Notes: generated from the sequence alone by a model not told the origin. Shown: positions 1 through 8,482, counted from the stretch's first letter. The stretch: 64,000 nucleotides of DNA from Streptomyces sp. 3214.6 (GCF_900129855.1 NZ_LT670819.1:558001-622000), one strand, 5' to 3'. Made by a program: numbers and translations.

Positions 1-116
1 ACCCGGTCCAGGTCTCTCTTGATGCGTTCGGCCTCGCCACGCACCTGGGCGGGCACATCACCGCGTTCGGTGACGAGGCGATGGTAGATCGGAGTGTCGT
101 CGAAGACGGGGATCAC
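1..116 (-). CDS. Small hypothetical protein, N-terminal part (runs off the window)
   Basis: The minus strand reads a GTG-started frame, IPVFDDTPIYHRLVTERGDV and onward, open to the window edge, giving 38 complete codons. An in-frame TGA lies just before the start. The FDDTPIY...ERGDVPAQVRGEAERI pattern resembles a small uncharacterised Streptomyces protein family known to me only from memory. No clear ribosome binding site is seen, so the start is inferred from the stop and the motif. Function unknown; the rest of the gene lies outside the window. Confidence 0.5.
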   Translation of the reverse strand, partial: MIPVFDDTPIYHRLVTERGDVPAQVRGEAERIKRDLDR

Positions 117-368
117 CGGGGCGCTCTGCTTTCATGGACGGTCGCTTCCGAGGCGTCGCCCGACGGCCGGAACAGCGGAACCGTTGACGGCGACAACATC
201 GTATTGTCCCCCATGAGTTCGGCGCGGGTGACCAGGGGACCCGTCGGCCGCGCGCGCAGGGGCCGTGAACTGGCGATTCCCGCCCTGGACGGCTCGGGCG
301 CACGAACTGCCTCCCGACGCCCTGCGCCGGGAGGGCGACATCACCGAAGAGGTGGGGAGGGCCACCGT
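117..368. other. Intergenic region, no gene seen
   Basis: The longer reading frames here look like shadows of GC-rich DNA: no plausible start context and arginine-rich translations. It probably holds the promoter of the leftward gene at 116. A weak inverted repeat, GACAA (192-196) with TTGTC (204-208), could be a regulator site, but its arms are only 5 bp. Confidence 0.4.
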
Positions 369-404
369 CCGGCCGGCCCCGGCTTCAACAGCGGGGCCGG
401 CCGG
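369..404 (-). terminator. Strong stem-loop terminator after gap
   Basis: CCGGCCGGCCCCG at 369-381 pairs perfectly with 392-404 across a 10-nt loop. It starts 7 nt past the stop of the GAPDH gene on the minus strand. There is no U-tract, as is usual for Streptomyces terminators. The stem could work in both directions. Confidence 0.75.
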
Positions 405-411
405 GGTCGCG

Positions 412-1407
412 TCAGCGGGCGAGCAGTTCGAGGGTGTCGACCACGCGGTGGGAGAAGCCCCACTCGTTGTCGTACCAGGCGACGACCTTGATGTGGCGGC
501 CGTCGACGCGGGTGAGTTCCGAGTCGAAGATCGAGGAGGCCGGGTTGCCGACGATGTCGGACGACACCAGCGCGTCCTCGGAGTACTCCAGGATCCCGGC
601 CAGCGGGCCTTCGGCGGCCGTGCGGTAGGCCGCCAGGACCTCCTCGCGGGTCACGTCACGCGCGACGCTCGTGTTGAGCTCGACGATCGAGCCCACCGGG
701 ATCGGCACCCGCAGCGAGTCGCCGGACAGCTTGCCGTCGAGGTTGGGCAGCACCCGGCCGATCGCCTTGGCCGCGCCGGTCGTGGTCGGCGCGATGTTGA
801 CGGCCGCGGCACGGGCCCGGCGGGCGTCGCGGTGCGGGCCGTCCTGCAGGTTCTGCTCCTGCGTGTAGGCGTGCACCGTCGTCATGAACCCGTGCTCGAT
901 GCCGGCCAGGTCGTCCAGGACCGCGGCCAGCGGGGCCAGCGCGTTGGTCGTGCACGAGGCATTGGAGACGATCGTGTGCAGCTCGGCGTCGTATGCGTCG
1001 GTGTTGACGCCGTAGGCCAGGGTGACGTCGGCACCGTCGGAGGGCGCGCTGACCAGCACCTTGCGCGCGCCCGCGTCGAGGTGGGCGCGGGCGGCCTTGG
1101 CAGAGGTGAAGCGACCGGTGGCCTCCAGCACGAGGTCGACGCCGAGTTCGCCCCACGGCAGCCGGCCCGGCTCGCGCTCGGCGAGGACCTTGATGCGCCG
1201 TCCGTCCACGACGAGGGTGTCGCCGTCGACGGTGACCGGACGGCCCAGCCGGCCTGCCGTCGAGTCGAAGGCGAGCAGCCGCGCGAGAGCCGCGGGCTCC
1301 GTGAGGTCGTTGACGGCGACGATCTCCAGGGCGCTGTCGCGCTCCAGAAGCGCACGCAGCACATTGCGTCCGATACGACCGAAACCGTTGATGGCGATGC
1401 GAGTCAT
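412..1407 (-). CDS. gap: Type I glyceraldehyde-3-phosphate dehydrogenase
   Basis: Catalyses NAD(P)-dependent oxidative phosphorylation of glyceraldehyde 3-phosphate in glycolysis. The 331 residues are full length. The N-terminal Rossmann motif is INGFGRIGRN (residues 6-15). The catalytic motif SNASCTTN sits near residue 150, with the usual downstream His in TTVHAYTQEQ. The C-terminal VAWYDNEWGFSHRV block is typical. The ATG at 1407 has an AAGGGA ribosome binding site about 9 nt upstream. It stands alone, with a strong terminator behind it and a GlxA-type regulator gene upstream on the same strand. Streptomyces usually have another gap in a glycolytic operon, so this is probably an accessory copy; that is inference. 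Confidence 0.95.
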   Translation of the reverse strand: MTRIAINGFGRIGRNVLRALLERDSALEIVAVNDLTEPAALARLLAFDSTAGRLGRPVTVDGDTLVVDGRRIKVLAEREPGRLPWGELGVDLVLEATGRFTSAKAARAHLDAGARKVLVSAPSDGADVTLAYGVNTDAYDAELHTIVSNASCTTNALAPLAAVLDDLAGIEHGFMTTVHAYTQEQNLQDGPHRDARRARAAAVNIAPTTTGAAKAIGRVLPNLDGKLSGDSLRVPIPVGSIVELNTSVARDVTREEVLAAYRTAAEGPLAGILEYSEDALVSSDIVGNPASSIFDSELTRVDGRHIKVVAWYDNEWGFSHRVVDTLELLAR

Positions 1408-1530
1408 GAATGGTGTCCCTTCGGTTCAGCACCAGCCTCGCGCGCGACGCCCGCCCGTGACCGGGGCGTGAGCGCCAGGGTTCGCAAGGATCTCGCCAGG
1501 GCCGAGGAGTGGGCGGCCGGCGCTCCCCGG

Positions 1531-2487
1531 CTACTCGCCCCGGGTGAAGGTGCTCCGGTACTCGCTCGGTGTGGTGCCGAGGATCTGCTGGAAGTGCGCC
1601 CGCAGGTTCGCCCCCGTGCCGAGGCCTACGTCGTTCGCGATCTGCTCGATGCCGCGCTCGGAGCGTTCCAGCAGCTCGCGGGCCATGTCGATGCGCGCGC
1701 GCATCACCCACTGCATCGGTGTGTACCCGGTGTCCTCGACGAAGCGTCGCGAGAAGGTGCGCTCCGAGACCGCCGCGTGCCGGGCCAGCGTCTCCAGGGT
1801 GAGGGGTTCGCCGAGCCGGTGCAGCGCCCACTCGCGGGTGGCGGCGAACCGTTCCCCCAGCGGCTCGGGCACGCTGCGCGGCACGTACTGCGCCTGGCCG
1901 CCGCTGCGGTAGGGGGCGGCGACCAGGCGCCGGGCCGCGTGGTTGGACGCGGCCACCCCGAGGTCGCGGCGCAGGATGTGCAGGCACAGGTCGATGCCGG
2001 AGGCGGCTCCGGCCGACGTCAGCACGCTGCCCTCGTCGACGAACAGGACGTTCTCGTCGACCTTCACCTGCGGGTGCTTCGCCGCCAGCGCCCGTGTGTA
2101 GTGCCAGTGCGTCGTGGCCCGTCGGCCGTCGAGCAGGCCGGTGGCGGCGAGCGCGAAGGCCCCCGTCGAGATGGCGGCCAGCCGGGCGCCCCGGGCATGG
2201 GCGGCGAGCAGCGCGCCGACGACGGCTTGCGGCGGGTCGTCGCGGTCGGGGAGCCGATAGCCGGGGATGAAGACGACATCGGCCCAGTCGAGCGCGTCCA
2301 GGCCGTGGGCCACGTGGTACGACAGGCCGTCTCCGCCGGCCACCAGGCCGGGCGCCGCGCCGCACACCCGCACCTCGTAGGGCATGCTCGCGCGGGTCGC
2401 GAACACCTGCGCGGGGATGCCGACGTCGAGCGGCTTGGCGCCGGCCAGCACGAGGACGGCGACGCGTTGAAGGCGGGAGGACGACAC
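1531..2487 (-). CDS. GlxA-family transcriptional regulator (DJ-1/PfpI domain plus AraC HTH)
   Basis: Two domains are visible. Residues 5-170 form a DJ-1/PfpI-like fold (VAVLVLAGAKPLDVGIPAQV near the start, LAAISTGAFALAATGLLDG in the elbow region, where the usual Cys is Thr). Residues 215-312 form an AraC-type double helix-turn-helix ending IEQIANDVGLGTGANLRAHF. I chose the GTG at 2487 because family members start just before this first strand. The frame stays open upstream to 2700 but encodes low-complexity sequence, including a (TGCTGG)n stretch near 2560-2585. The replaced Cys suggests a ligand sensor rather than an enzyme. The adjacent gap gene is a possible target; no operator was recognised. 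Confidence 0.85.
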   Translation of the reverse strand: MSSSRLQRVAVLVLAGAKPLDVGIPAQVFATRASMPYEVRVCGAAPGLVAGGDGLSYHVAHGLDALDWADVVFIPGYRLPDRDDPPQAVVGALLAAHARGARLAAISTGAFALAATGLLDGRRATTHWHYTRALAAKHPQVKVDENVLFVDEGSVLTSAGAASGIDLCLHILRRDLGVAASNHAARRLVAAPYRSGGQAQYVPRSVPEPLGERFAATREWALHRLGEPLTLETLARHAAVSERTFSRRFVEDTGYTPMQWVMRARIDMARELLERSERGIEQIANDVGLGTGANLRAHFQQILGTTPSEYRSTFTRGE

Positions 2488-2727
2488 CCGGGACAGGGTA
2501 CGGGGGTGCGACCCGCGACCGGTGCACCGTCCCGCGTCGGCACCAGCATCGTTCGGGCCCTTGGTGCTGGTGCTGGTGCTGGTACGGGAATTCGTACGGG
2601 CATTGGACAGCCATTGGTATGGACCTGACACCCTGGTCGGGCTAGGCTCTGCCGCGCCACACCTGAGAGCGCTCTCACCCATCCGCTGTTCCACCCCCAC
2701 TCACTGGAACGACGAAGGGCAACTCCC

Positions 2728-3930
2728 ATGAGACGCACAAGGCTCAAGCACGTCTGCCTGGCCGCGTTACTGACGCTCGCCGGGCTCGGCGGCACGGGCA
2801 CACTCCCCGCCGCGGCGAACGGCGGCGAGCCCACGGCCGCGCCCGCCACAACCACCCCCGGCTCCGCTGCCGCCTCCGCTTCGAGTACCGCCCCCGCCGC
2901 CGCGCTGCTCGACGCCATGCGGCAGGACTTAGGGCTGACAGAGGAACAGGCCGCCGCCCGGCTGGACGCCGAGCGGGCCGCCACCGCGCTCGAACCGAAG
3001 GCGCGCCGCACGGCGGGCGCCGCCTACGCGGGGTCCTGGTTCGACGCCGCCGACGGTCGTCTGACGGTCGCCGTCACCTCGCAGGCCACGCGGTCGACCC
3101 GTGCGACGCTGCGCGCCGAGGGGGCCGGTGTCCGTGTCGTCGAGCACAGCGCACGGGCGCTGGACACGGTGAAGTCACGCATTGACCGGCTTTCCGCCCC
3201 CTTTGGGGTGGGGAGTTGGCACGTCGACCCGGAGGCGAACGCCGTCGTGGTCTCCGTCGTCGGCGACCGGCGCTCCGACAACGATGTCCAGCGGTTCCTG
3301 GCGCAGGCCCGCACCGCCGGTCCCGTCACCGTCGAGACCGTCGCCTCGGCTCCGCGCACGTTCGCGGCGGGCACGGTGGGCGGCGACCCCTACTACACGG
3401 GCAACGTGCGCTGTTCCATCGGCTTCTCGGTGTACGGCGGGTTCGTCACCGCCGGCCACTGCGGCCGGGCCGGCGCCGGCGTCTCGGGCTGGGACGGCTC
3501 CTATGTCGGCGCCTTCCAGGGCTCCTCGTTCCCCGACAACGACTACGCCTGGGTGAGCGTGGGCAGTGGCTGGTGGACCGTTCCGGTCGTGCTCGGCTGG
3601 GGCACGGTCTCCGACCAGCTGGTGCGCGGCTCGGCCGAGGCCCCCGTGGGTGCCTCCGTCTGCCTGTCCGGCTCGACCACGCACTGGCACTGCGGGACGG
3701 TGCTGGCGAAAAACGAGACGGTCAACTACAGCGAGGGCGCGGTGCACCAGATGACGAAGACGAACGTCTGTGCCGAAGGGGGCGACTCCGGCGGCTCGTT
3801 CATCAGCGGCGACCAGGCGCAGGGCGTCACCTCCGGCGGCTGGGGCAACTGTTCTTCCGGCGGCGAGACCTGGTTCCAGCCGGTGAACGAGATCCTCAAC
3901 CGCTACGGGCTCACCCTGCACACCTACTGA
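2728..3930 (+). CDS. Secreted S1 serine protease, streptogrisin/alpha-lytic type with prodomain
   Basis: A 400-residue preproenzyme. Residues 1-30 are a Sec signal (RRTRLKH then a hydrophobic core). Residues about 50-210 are an alpha-lytic-type propeptide that acts as a folding chaperone. The mature chymotrypsin-fold domain follows. The triad is His in TAGHCG (about 242), Asp in PDNDYAWV (about 271) and Ser in GGDSGGS (about 353). Three Cys pairs typical of streptogrisins can be picked out. The enzyme degrades extracellular protein after self-cleavage of the prodomain. GTTGCC-type binding sites are absent; the start follows a GAAGGGCAA ribosome site at 2713-2721. A terminator follows the gene, so it is monocistronic. 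Confidence 0.93.
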   Translation: MRRTRLKHVCLAALLTLAGLGGTGTLPAAANGGEPTAAPATTTPGSAAASASSTAPAAALLDAMRQDLGLTEEQAAARLDAERAATALEPKARRTAGAAYAGSWFDAADGRLTVAVTSQATRSTRATLRAEGAGVRVVEHSARALDTVKSRIDRLSAPFGVGSWHVDPEANAVVVSVVGDRRSDNDVQRFLAQARTAGPVTVETVASAPRTFAAGTVGGDPYYTGNVRCSIGFSVYGGFVTAGHCGRAGAGVSGWDGSYVGAFQGSSFPDNDYAWVSVGSGWWTVPVVLGWGTVSDQLVRGSAEAPVGASVCLSGSTTHWHCGTVLAKNETVNYSEGAVHQMTKTNVCAEGGDSGGSFISGDQAQGVTSGGWGNCSSGGETWFQPVNEILNRYGLTLHTY

Positions 3931-3957
3931 CCGTCTCCCCGCGGTCTCCCCGCGCGT

Positions 3958-3990
3958 GGGGGTGGCCCTCTGTCAGGGAGGGCTACCCCC
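3958..3990 (+). terminator. Stem-loop terminator after the serine protease
   Basis: GGGGGTGGCCCTC at 3958-3970 pairs with 3978-3990 with a single G:T-type mismatch across a 7-nt loop, 28 bp after the protease stop. The 230 bp from here to the next start code for nothing I recognise and should hold the promoter of the lipase. Confidence 0.65.
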
Positions 3991-4224
3991 GCCTTCGTCA
4001 GCGCCGTGGGAGCACCGTGGAACGGAACCCCCAGTGGTCCGAACCGGCCGTACACACCGCCTCGGTGGCCGTGGAACGGACATACCCGCCTCGTCGTGGG
4101 ACGCGTTGGCTCCCGGCTCTGGCCCCGGAGACCAACCCGGCGGTATACAAGCCCAGTTGAACGCGACGAGGACCGGACTGGACGGCGTCGTCGGTGGGCG
4201 TGGGCTTCGAGGGGGAGGAACGCG

Positions 4225-5154
4225 ATGCAGGGCGACATACGCACGGGGAGAGTGGCGAGACTGGCCGGTCGTCGCCGAAAGGGCGTCACCTTCTTGGCGG
4301 CGCTGGCAGGTTGTGCCCTGGTCGCCGCTTCGGCCGCGCCCGCGGCGGCGCACGGCGGGGGCGGTGGTGGTGGCGGAAGCCGGTATGTGGCGCTCGGCGA
4401 CTCCTACACCTCCGGCCCCTTCATCCCCCGGCAGGTCGACGCCAACTGCGCCCGCTCCGACCACAACTACCCGTCGCTCGTGGCCGGGCAGCTGCGGGCG
4501 AGCCTGTTCAAGGACGTCAGCTGCAGCGGGGCGACGACCGAGAACATGTGGAAGCCGCAGGGGACGAACGGCCCTCAGCTCGACGCGCTGAGCCGCGACA
4601 GCAGCCTCGTGACCGTCCAGATCGGCGGCAACGACATCGGCTTCGGCTCGATCATCGGCACCTGCGCCCAACTGGCCCCGCAGGATCCGACGGGCAATCC
4701 GTGCCAACGTCACTACGAGTCCTCGGGCGTCGACCAGCTCACGGTCGAGATCGCCAGGACGGCGCCCAAGGTCGCGCGGGTGCTGGCAGCCGTGCACGGC
4801 AGGGCCCCCCGCGCCCGGGTCCTCGTCGTCGGCTACCCCGACCTCCTGCCCGACGACGGCAGCAGCTGTGCGCCCGCCGTGCCGTTCGCGACGCGGGACT
4901 TCCCCTACCTCCGGGACACCGGCAAACGCCTCAACCTGATGCTGCGTCTGGTGGCCCGCTGGATCCACGCCGAGTACGTCGACACCTACGGTCCGACCAT
5001 CGGCCACGACATGTGCAAGCCTCCGGCGGAACGGTGGATCGAGCCGTTGCGGCCCGCCTCGCCGGCCGCTCCGGCCCACCCCAACGCCAAGGGCGAGGAG
5101 GCGATGGCGGGTGCGGTGCTGAAGCGGCTGGCCCACGGGCGGTACGGCCGCTGA
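4225..5154 (+). CDS. Secreted SGNH/GDSL-type lipase/esterase
   Basis: A 309-residue extracellular ester hydrolase. The ATG at 4225 follows a perfect GGGGGAGGAA at 4211-4220. The signal peptide covers residues 1-42, followed by a HGGGGGGGG linker. SGNH block I is GDSYTSG (Ser about 58), block III is GGNDIG (about 134), and the block V His lies in PAHPNAKGEE (about 285). Pairs of Cys in NCARSDHNYP and GTCAQL...NPCQRH match the disulfides of the Streptomyces GDSL lipases of known structure. The frame extends upstream to 4006, but that part is low-complexity and lacks a signal peptide. Confidence 0.92.
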   Translation: MQGDIRTGRVARLAGRRRKGVTFLAALAGCALVAASAAPAAAHGGGGGGGGSRYVALGDSYTSGPFIPRQVDANCARSDHNYPSLVAGQLRASLFKDVSCSGATTENMWKPQGTNGPQLDALSRDSSLVTVQIGGNDIGFGSIIGTCAQLAPQDPTGNPCQRHYESSGVDQLTVEIARTAPKVARVLAAVHGRAPRARVLVVGYPDLLPDDGSSCAPAVPFATRDFPYLRDTGKRLNLMLRLVARWIHAEYVDTYGPTIGHDMCKPPAERWIEPLRPASPAAPAHPNAKGEEAMAGAVLKRLAHGRYGR

Positions 5155-5275
5155 CTCCGGCCGACTCGGCGGGTGGGCCTTCGGACGGACGATCGTGCAC
5201 CCGGAGGTGCCCGTTCGGACCTTTCCCGGTCGGCCTGCGCCTCGGTAGAGAAGGAGGACCGAGGAAAGGTCCGCC

Positions 5276-7396
5276 ATGCGTGCGAAGGAACAGCCCGAGA
5301 AGGACGCCGGCCCACGGCGCGTGCCGAACCCGCCGGGACAGACAGCCGCGGTGGTGCAGCCCGCCGCCGCCCCCATGTCCCCGGCGGCGGTCGCGTCCTT
5401 GCAGCGCACCGCCGGAAACGCGGTGGTGGCACGGATGGTCGAGGAGCGGCGGGGCGACGCCGGCGCGGACCCCGGGCACGAGCAGGCTGTGCAACGGTCC
5501 GCGGTGCACGACGTGCTGCGCTCGACCGGCCGGCCGCTGGACGAGCCGCTGCGCGCCGAGATGGAAGCGCGGCTGGGCAGCGACTTCTCCGACGTGCGCC
5601 TGCACACCGGCGCCGCCGCGCAGCGTTCCGCGGCCTCGGTGGGTGCCCGTGCGTTCACCTCCGGCAATCATGTGGTCATCGGCGACGGCGGGAGCGACAA
5701 GCACACCCTGGCGCATGAGCTGACCCATGTCATCCAGCAACGGCAGGGACCGGTCGCGGGGACGGACGACGGCACCGGGTTGAGCATCTCGGACCCGTCG
5801 GACCGCTTCGAGCGCGAGGCGGAGGCCCGTGCGACCGAAGTCATGCGCGGGGAAGTCGCGCACACCGCGCACACCCCTGCCGCCGCCCCTGCCTCCGCGC
5901 CGGGCGGAGCCGCGGGCGGGACGCCGGCCGCGGCGGTCCAGCGCATGAGGTCGGCCACCCAGGCGCACCTCAATCTCCCTTTCCACAACGCCGAGTTGGA
6001 GGAGACGGGGCAGCACCGGATGGGCGTGCACGGCCGTTTCCTCACGCCTACGCCCGAACTGACGGAGGAACAGGAGCAGGACGGGCGTCTGCGCCGGAAG
6101 ATCACCGGAGAGCAGGCGAAGCAGTACAAGCGGATACAGCAGGACGTGATCGCGAAGGAGGAGGAGCACGGTGGCGACCACTACCCCTTCTTCCACGCCC
6201 AGGATCCCCGTATCCGGGTGGCCCAGGACGTCTACAAGCGGGTCTACTCCCGCCATCACCGCGAGGAAGTGCCGGACGACTTCCACTTCCTGAGGTACCC
6301 GGGGCCGAAGGACACCGACTATTCGCAGTACGAGAACATCTCGCAGTTCTTCGACGCGGACATGAAGCAGAACGGGTTGATCGACGACAACATCACCCCC
6401 ACCAAGTCCAACATCATTTCTGCCAACCTGTCCCTGCACGGCGGCCTGAACCATCCGGGCGAGGAGACCTTCCACTACTTCCAGATCGGCAAGGGGCAGA
6501 CCGAAATCCCCGTGGCAGCGTTCATCAAGGACTTCCTGACCAAGTTCGGCCTGGACACCAGCGGAGTGGAGGAACTCTACGAAGAGGCCGAAAAACTCAA
6601 CGACACAAAAGAAGGCAGCCTCTTCCAGATCCTCGTCCCCAAGAACCTGGCCGACGACGTGGCCTATCTCGCCCATCCGCACGGTCTGCCGCATGACGAC
6701 GAGCTCCTCGACGACCTCCACACGCTGGGTCCCATCCGCTACAACAAGTTCACGGCCGCTTCTCCGGACCAGGTCGAGAAGGAGCGGATCAAGCTCCCCG
6801 TCGACCATGAGCGCGAGAAGATGAACGACGAGATCACCAGAAACCTCGACGCCGTCCGCGCGGTGTGGAACACCGACGTCCAGGAGCCGTCGCCGATTCC
6901 GGGCAGCGACGTCCTCCCGCCCGGCCCTGGCGTCACCGCGGAACAGGTGAAAGCCGCGCGTCCGCAACTCGACGCGCATGCGCAGAATCAACAGCAGTGG
7001 CATCTCAAGCAGCAGGCCACCGCCCTCCACAACAGAACCCTTGAGCGGTTCCACCAGGGCGCATACGCGCCGACCACCCACCTCGACGACTATGTCAACG
7101 ATCCGCAGAAGCTGAGCCACCCGGAACTCGCGAAGCAGCGGGAGCTCGTCAAGAAGAACCCCGAGCATTTCCAGGGGCAGGGAAAGAAGAGCCGCCACGA
7201 GATGATGCGGGTGGCGAACCGGCAGAACTTCATGCAGGCCCGCGTGCTCCTGTCGAAGAACTTCATGCTGAACCCCAAGAGCGGTATCAAGATCGTCCGG
7301 CACACCACCATGGACCCGGAGAACGCCAGGAAATACGAGACGCTGCTCGACAAGTACGTCGAGAAACTCTTCCCCGAGCAGGCCCCGAAGCAGTAG
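5276..7396 (+). CDS. DUF4157 (eCIS-core-like) protein with a large uncharacterised C-terminal region
   Basis: 706 residues. Residues 20-60 hold the LQRTAGNAVV motif that often precedes DUF4157. Residues 80-165 are the DUF4157 domain, with GARAFTSGNHVVIG and the HExxH-type HELTHVIQQ near 147, as in zinc peptidases. A proline/alanine linker (about 190-225) leads to a roughly 480-residue C-terminal part I cannot assign. It is rich in His, Tyr and acidic residues and ends with a lysine-rich segment. Known DUF4157 proteins are often cargo or toxins of contractile injection systems or polymorphic toxins, but no injection-system gene is in this window. Base composition of 6100-7390 is visibly less GC-rich than its neighbours, suggesting transfer. 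RBS GAAGGAGG lies at 5250-5257; the ATG at 5276 is the first good start. Confidence 0.75.
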   Translation: MRAKEQPEKDAGPRRVPNPPGQTAAVVQPAAAPMSPAAVASLQRTAGNAVVARMVEERRGDAGADPGHEQAVQRSAVHDVLRSTGRPLDEPLRAEMEARLGSDFSDVRLHTGAAAQRSAASVGARAFTSGNHVVIGDGGSDKHTLAHELTHVIQQRQGPVAGTDDGTGLSISDPSDRFEREAEARATEVMRGEVAHTAHTPAAAPASAPGGAAGGTPAAAVQRMRSATQAHLNLPFHNAELEETGQHRMGVHGRFLTPTPELTEEQEQDGRLRRKITGEQAKQYKRIQQDVIAKEEEHGGDHYPFFHAQDPRIRVAQDVYKRVYSRHHREEVPDDFHFLRYPGPKDTDYSQYENISQFFDADMKQNGLIDDNITPTKSNIISANLSLHGGLNHPGEETFHYFQIGKGQTEIPVAAFIKDFLTKFGLDTSGVEELYEEAEKLNDTKEGSLFQILVPKNLADDVAYLAHPHGLPHDDELLDDLHTLGPIRYNKFTAASPDQVEKERIKLPVDHEREKMNDEITRNLDAVRAVWNTDVQEPSPIPGSDVLPPGPGVTAEQVKAARPQLDAHAQNQQQWHLKQQATALHNRTLERFHQGAYAPTTHLDDYVNDPQKLSHPELAKQRELVKKNPEHFQGQGKKSRHEMMRVANRQNFMQARVLLSKNFMLNPKSGIKIVRHTTMDPENARKYETLLDKYVEKLFPEQAPKQ

Positions 7397-7710
7397 CCGA
7401 GGGTCCCGTGCAACCGCCGACACGTTCGCGTGTCTTCATCAGCAAAGGGGATGATTTCCACCATCCATTCCGACTCGTTCCAACGGGGGAACACTTCCGG
7501 CGCGAAGGCCGCGGCGCCGCAGACACGTCAGATCGCCTCGTCCGTCCTCGGCAGCGACTGCAAGGTCACCCTGACGGCTCGGTCGGCCGATGACGCCTAC
7601 GCCGCCTCGGTGCGCCAGTTCTCGACCGCCGGACCGGAGCAGCCCAGGCAGGGTCTACGGCGGCTGAGCGGAGGCGGCCGAGGGAGCCCGGTTCCCCCGG
7701 GCCTGGGCGT
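7397..7710. other. Intergenic region without a recognisable gene
   Basis: About 310 bp with short open frames that show no ribosome site, no family motif and arginine/serine-rich translations. The last 20 bp form the promoter side of the toxin-antitoxin operator. I see no convincing terminator for the DUF4157 gene. Confidence 0.4.
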
Positions 7711-7725
7711 GGTACCACTGGTACC
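7711..7725 (+). promoter_or_regulatory. Perfect inverted-repeat operator abutting the antitoxin start
   Basis: GGTACCA-C-TGGTACC is a perfect 7-bp inverted repeat around one central base, ending on the base before the GTG at 7726. TACCAC at 7713-7718 could be a -10 box 7 nt from the GTG, so the message may be leaderless. Binding here would block both polymerase and translation start. Ribbon-helix-helix antitoxins usually bind such short palindromes, so autorepression is the natural reading (inference). Confidence 0.6.
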
Positions 7726-8031
7726 GTGGACTGCATGTCGGAGCCCAAAGCGATGAATCTGCGTTTCCCAGACCCTGAGCAGCGGGCCGCCATCGCCGCC
7801 GCCGCGAAGCAGGAGGGGGTCAGTCTGCAGGAGTACATCCTCTCGGCCGCCTACGCCCGTGCGACCGGCGTCGAAGCGCGGTTCCTGGAGGGCTTCAAGG
7901 AGTCCATGGCCCGCAGCGGTGCGGCGTTCGCGGCCGAACCGAGCGCCGCGGACCCGCGCGCCGAGGAGCGAGCGGCCGAACGCGAAGCGCGGCGGGACCT
8001 CGAGAAGCAGGAGCGAGGGCACGCGGCGTGA
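7726..8031 (+). CDS. Ribbon-helix-helix-type antitoxin
   Basis: 101 residues. The N-terminal third, MNLRFPDPEQRAAIAAAAKQ followed by EGVSLQEYILSAAYARA, fits an Arc/MetJ-type ribbon-helix-helix: a short beta strand (NLRF), helix, turn, helix. The rest is a charged helix rich in Ala, Glu and Arg, the usual toxin-binding tail. GTG 7726 is the first start; ATG 7735 is an in-frame alternative. The stop overlaps the next start (GTGA), so the pair is translationally coupled in the usual antitoxin-first order. It should neutralise the following Fic-like protein and repress the operon. Confidence 0.8.
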   Translation: MDCMSEPKAMNLRFPDPEQRAAIAAAAKQEGVSLQEYILSAAYARATGVEARFLEGFKESMARSGAAFAAEPSAADPRAEERAAEREARRDLEKQERGHAA

Positions 8032-8408
8032 CCCAGCCGGACCACCCGCTGGACGTCACGTTTCTGCTGCATGCCGCCGAGCTGCTCGACGGTGATCCGC
8101 AGGTCGACGACTACGGGCCGCTGTACGCCGCGGTCGCGCGGGTCAACGCCCGGGCACTGGAGCACGACGTCTACGGCTCGCTGCACCTCAAGGCAGGCGC
8201 CCTGCTGCAGACCCTGGCGAAGCTGCCGTGCCTGGAGCACTCGAACGAGGCCTTCGCATGGCATGCCACCGAGGCCTACCTGATCCTCAACGCGCGCAGG
8301 CTCGACTACCCGCCCAAGGCGGCCGTCGCGCTCGTGCGCGACGCCGCTTGCGGAGCTCTCGGTGTCGCCCGGATCGCCCGCCAACTGCGGGACTGGTCCG
8401 TCGCCTGA
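8028..8408 (+). CDS. Fic/Doc-like toxin component with a degenerate Fic motif
   Basis: 126 residues. The first 85 follow the Doc fold pattern: DDYGPLYAAVARV, then EHDVYGSLHLKAGALLQTLA where Doc has YptlxxKAAaLlhslA. The catalytic loop HxFxDGNKR of Doc is replaced by LPCLEHSNE, so the catalytic His, the Gly and the Lys/Arg are all missing. It is therefore unlikely to AMPylate or phosphorylate targets by the usual Fic chemistry. From memory, similar Streptomyces proteins annotated as Fic-family toxin components share LPxLExSNxxFA, so the change looks like a family trait rather than decay. It overlaps the antitoxin by 4 nt. Confidence 0.72.
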   Translation: MTQPDHPLDVTFLLHAAELLDGDPQVDDYGPLYAAVARVNARALEHDVYGSLHLKAGALLQTLAKLPCLEHSNEAFAWHATEAYLILNARRLDYPPKAAVALVRDAACGALGVARIARQLRDWSVA

Positions 8409-8469
8409 TCCCTCACGGGGCGACCCGCCGCGGGCACGTCGGGCCTCGCCGGGTTCGCGGGCGGGCCGT

Positions 8470-8475
8470 TACTGT
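8470..8475 (+). promoter_or_regulatory. -10 box of a leaderless promoter (MFS gene)
   Basis: TACTGT followed by 7 nt and then the ATG at 8483. No ribosome binding site precedes that ATG. The spacing is what Streptomyces leaderless promoters show. Confidence 0.5.
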
Positions 8476-8482
8476 CGCCGGC

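Noticed and set aside
265..2628. A 787-codon plus-strand open frame opposite gap and the GlxA-type gene
   Set aside because: It is the antisense shadow of two well-supported genes; its translation is low-complexity Arg/Gly/Val without domains.
5276..7396. A contractile injection system around the DUF4157 gene
   Set aside because: No sheath, tube, baseplate or ATPase genes occur anywhere in the window; only the cargo-type domain is present.
7430..7756. 108-codon frame between the DUF4157 gene and the toxin-antitoxin pair
   Set aside because: No ribosome site, no motif, and it runs into the antitoxin operator and start.
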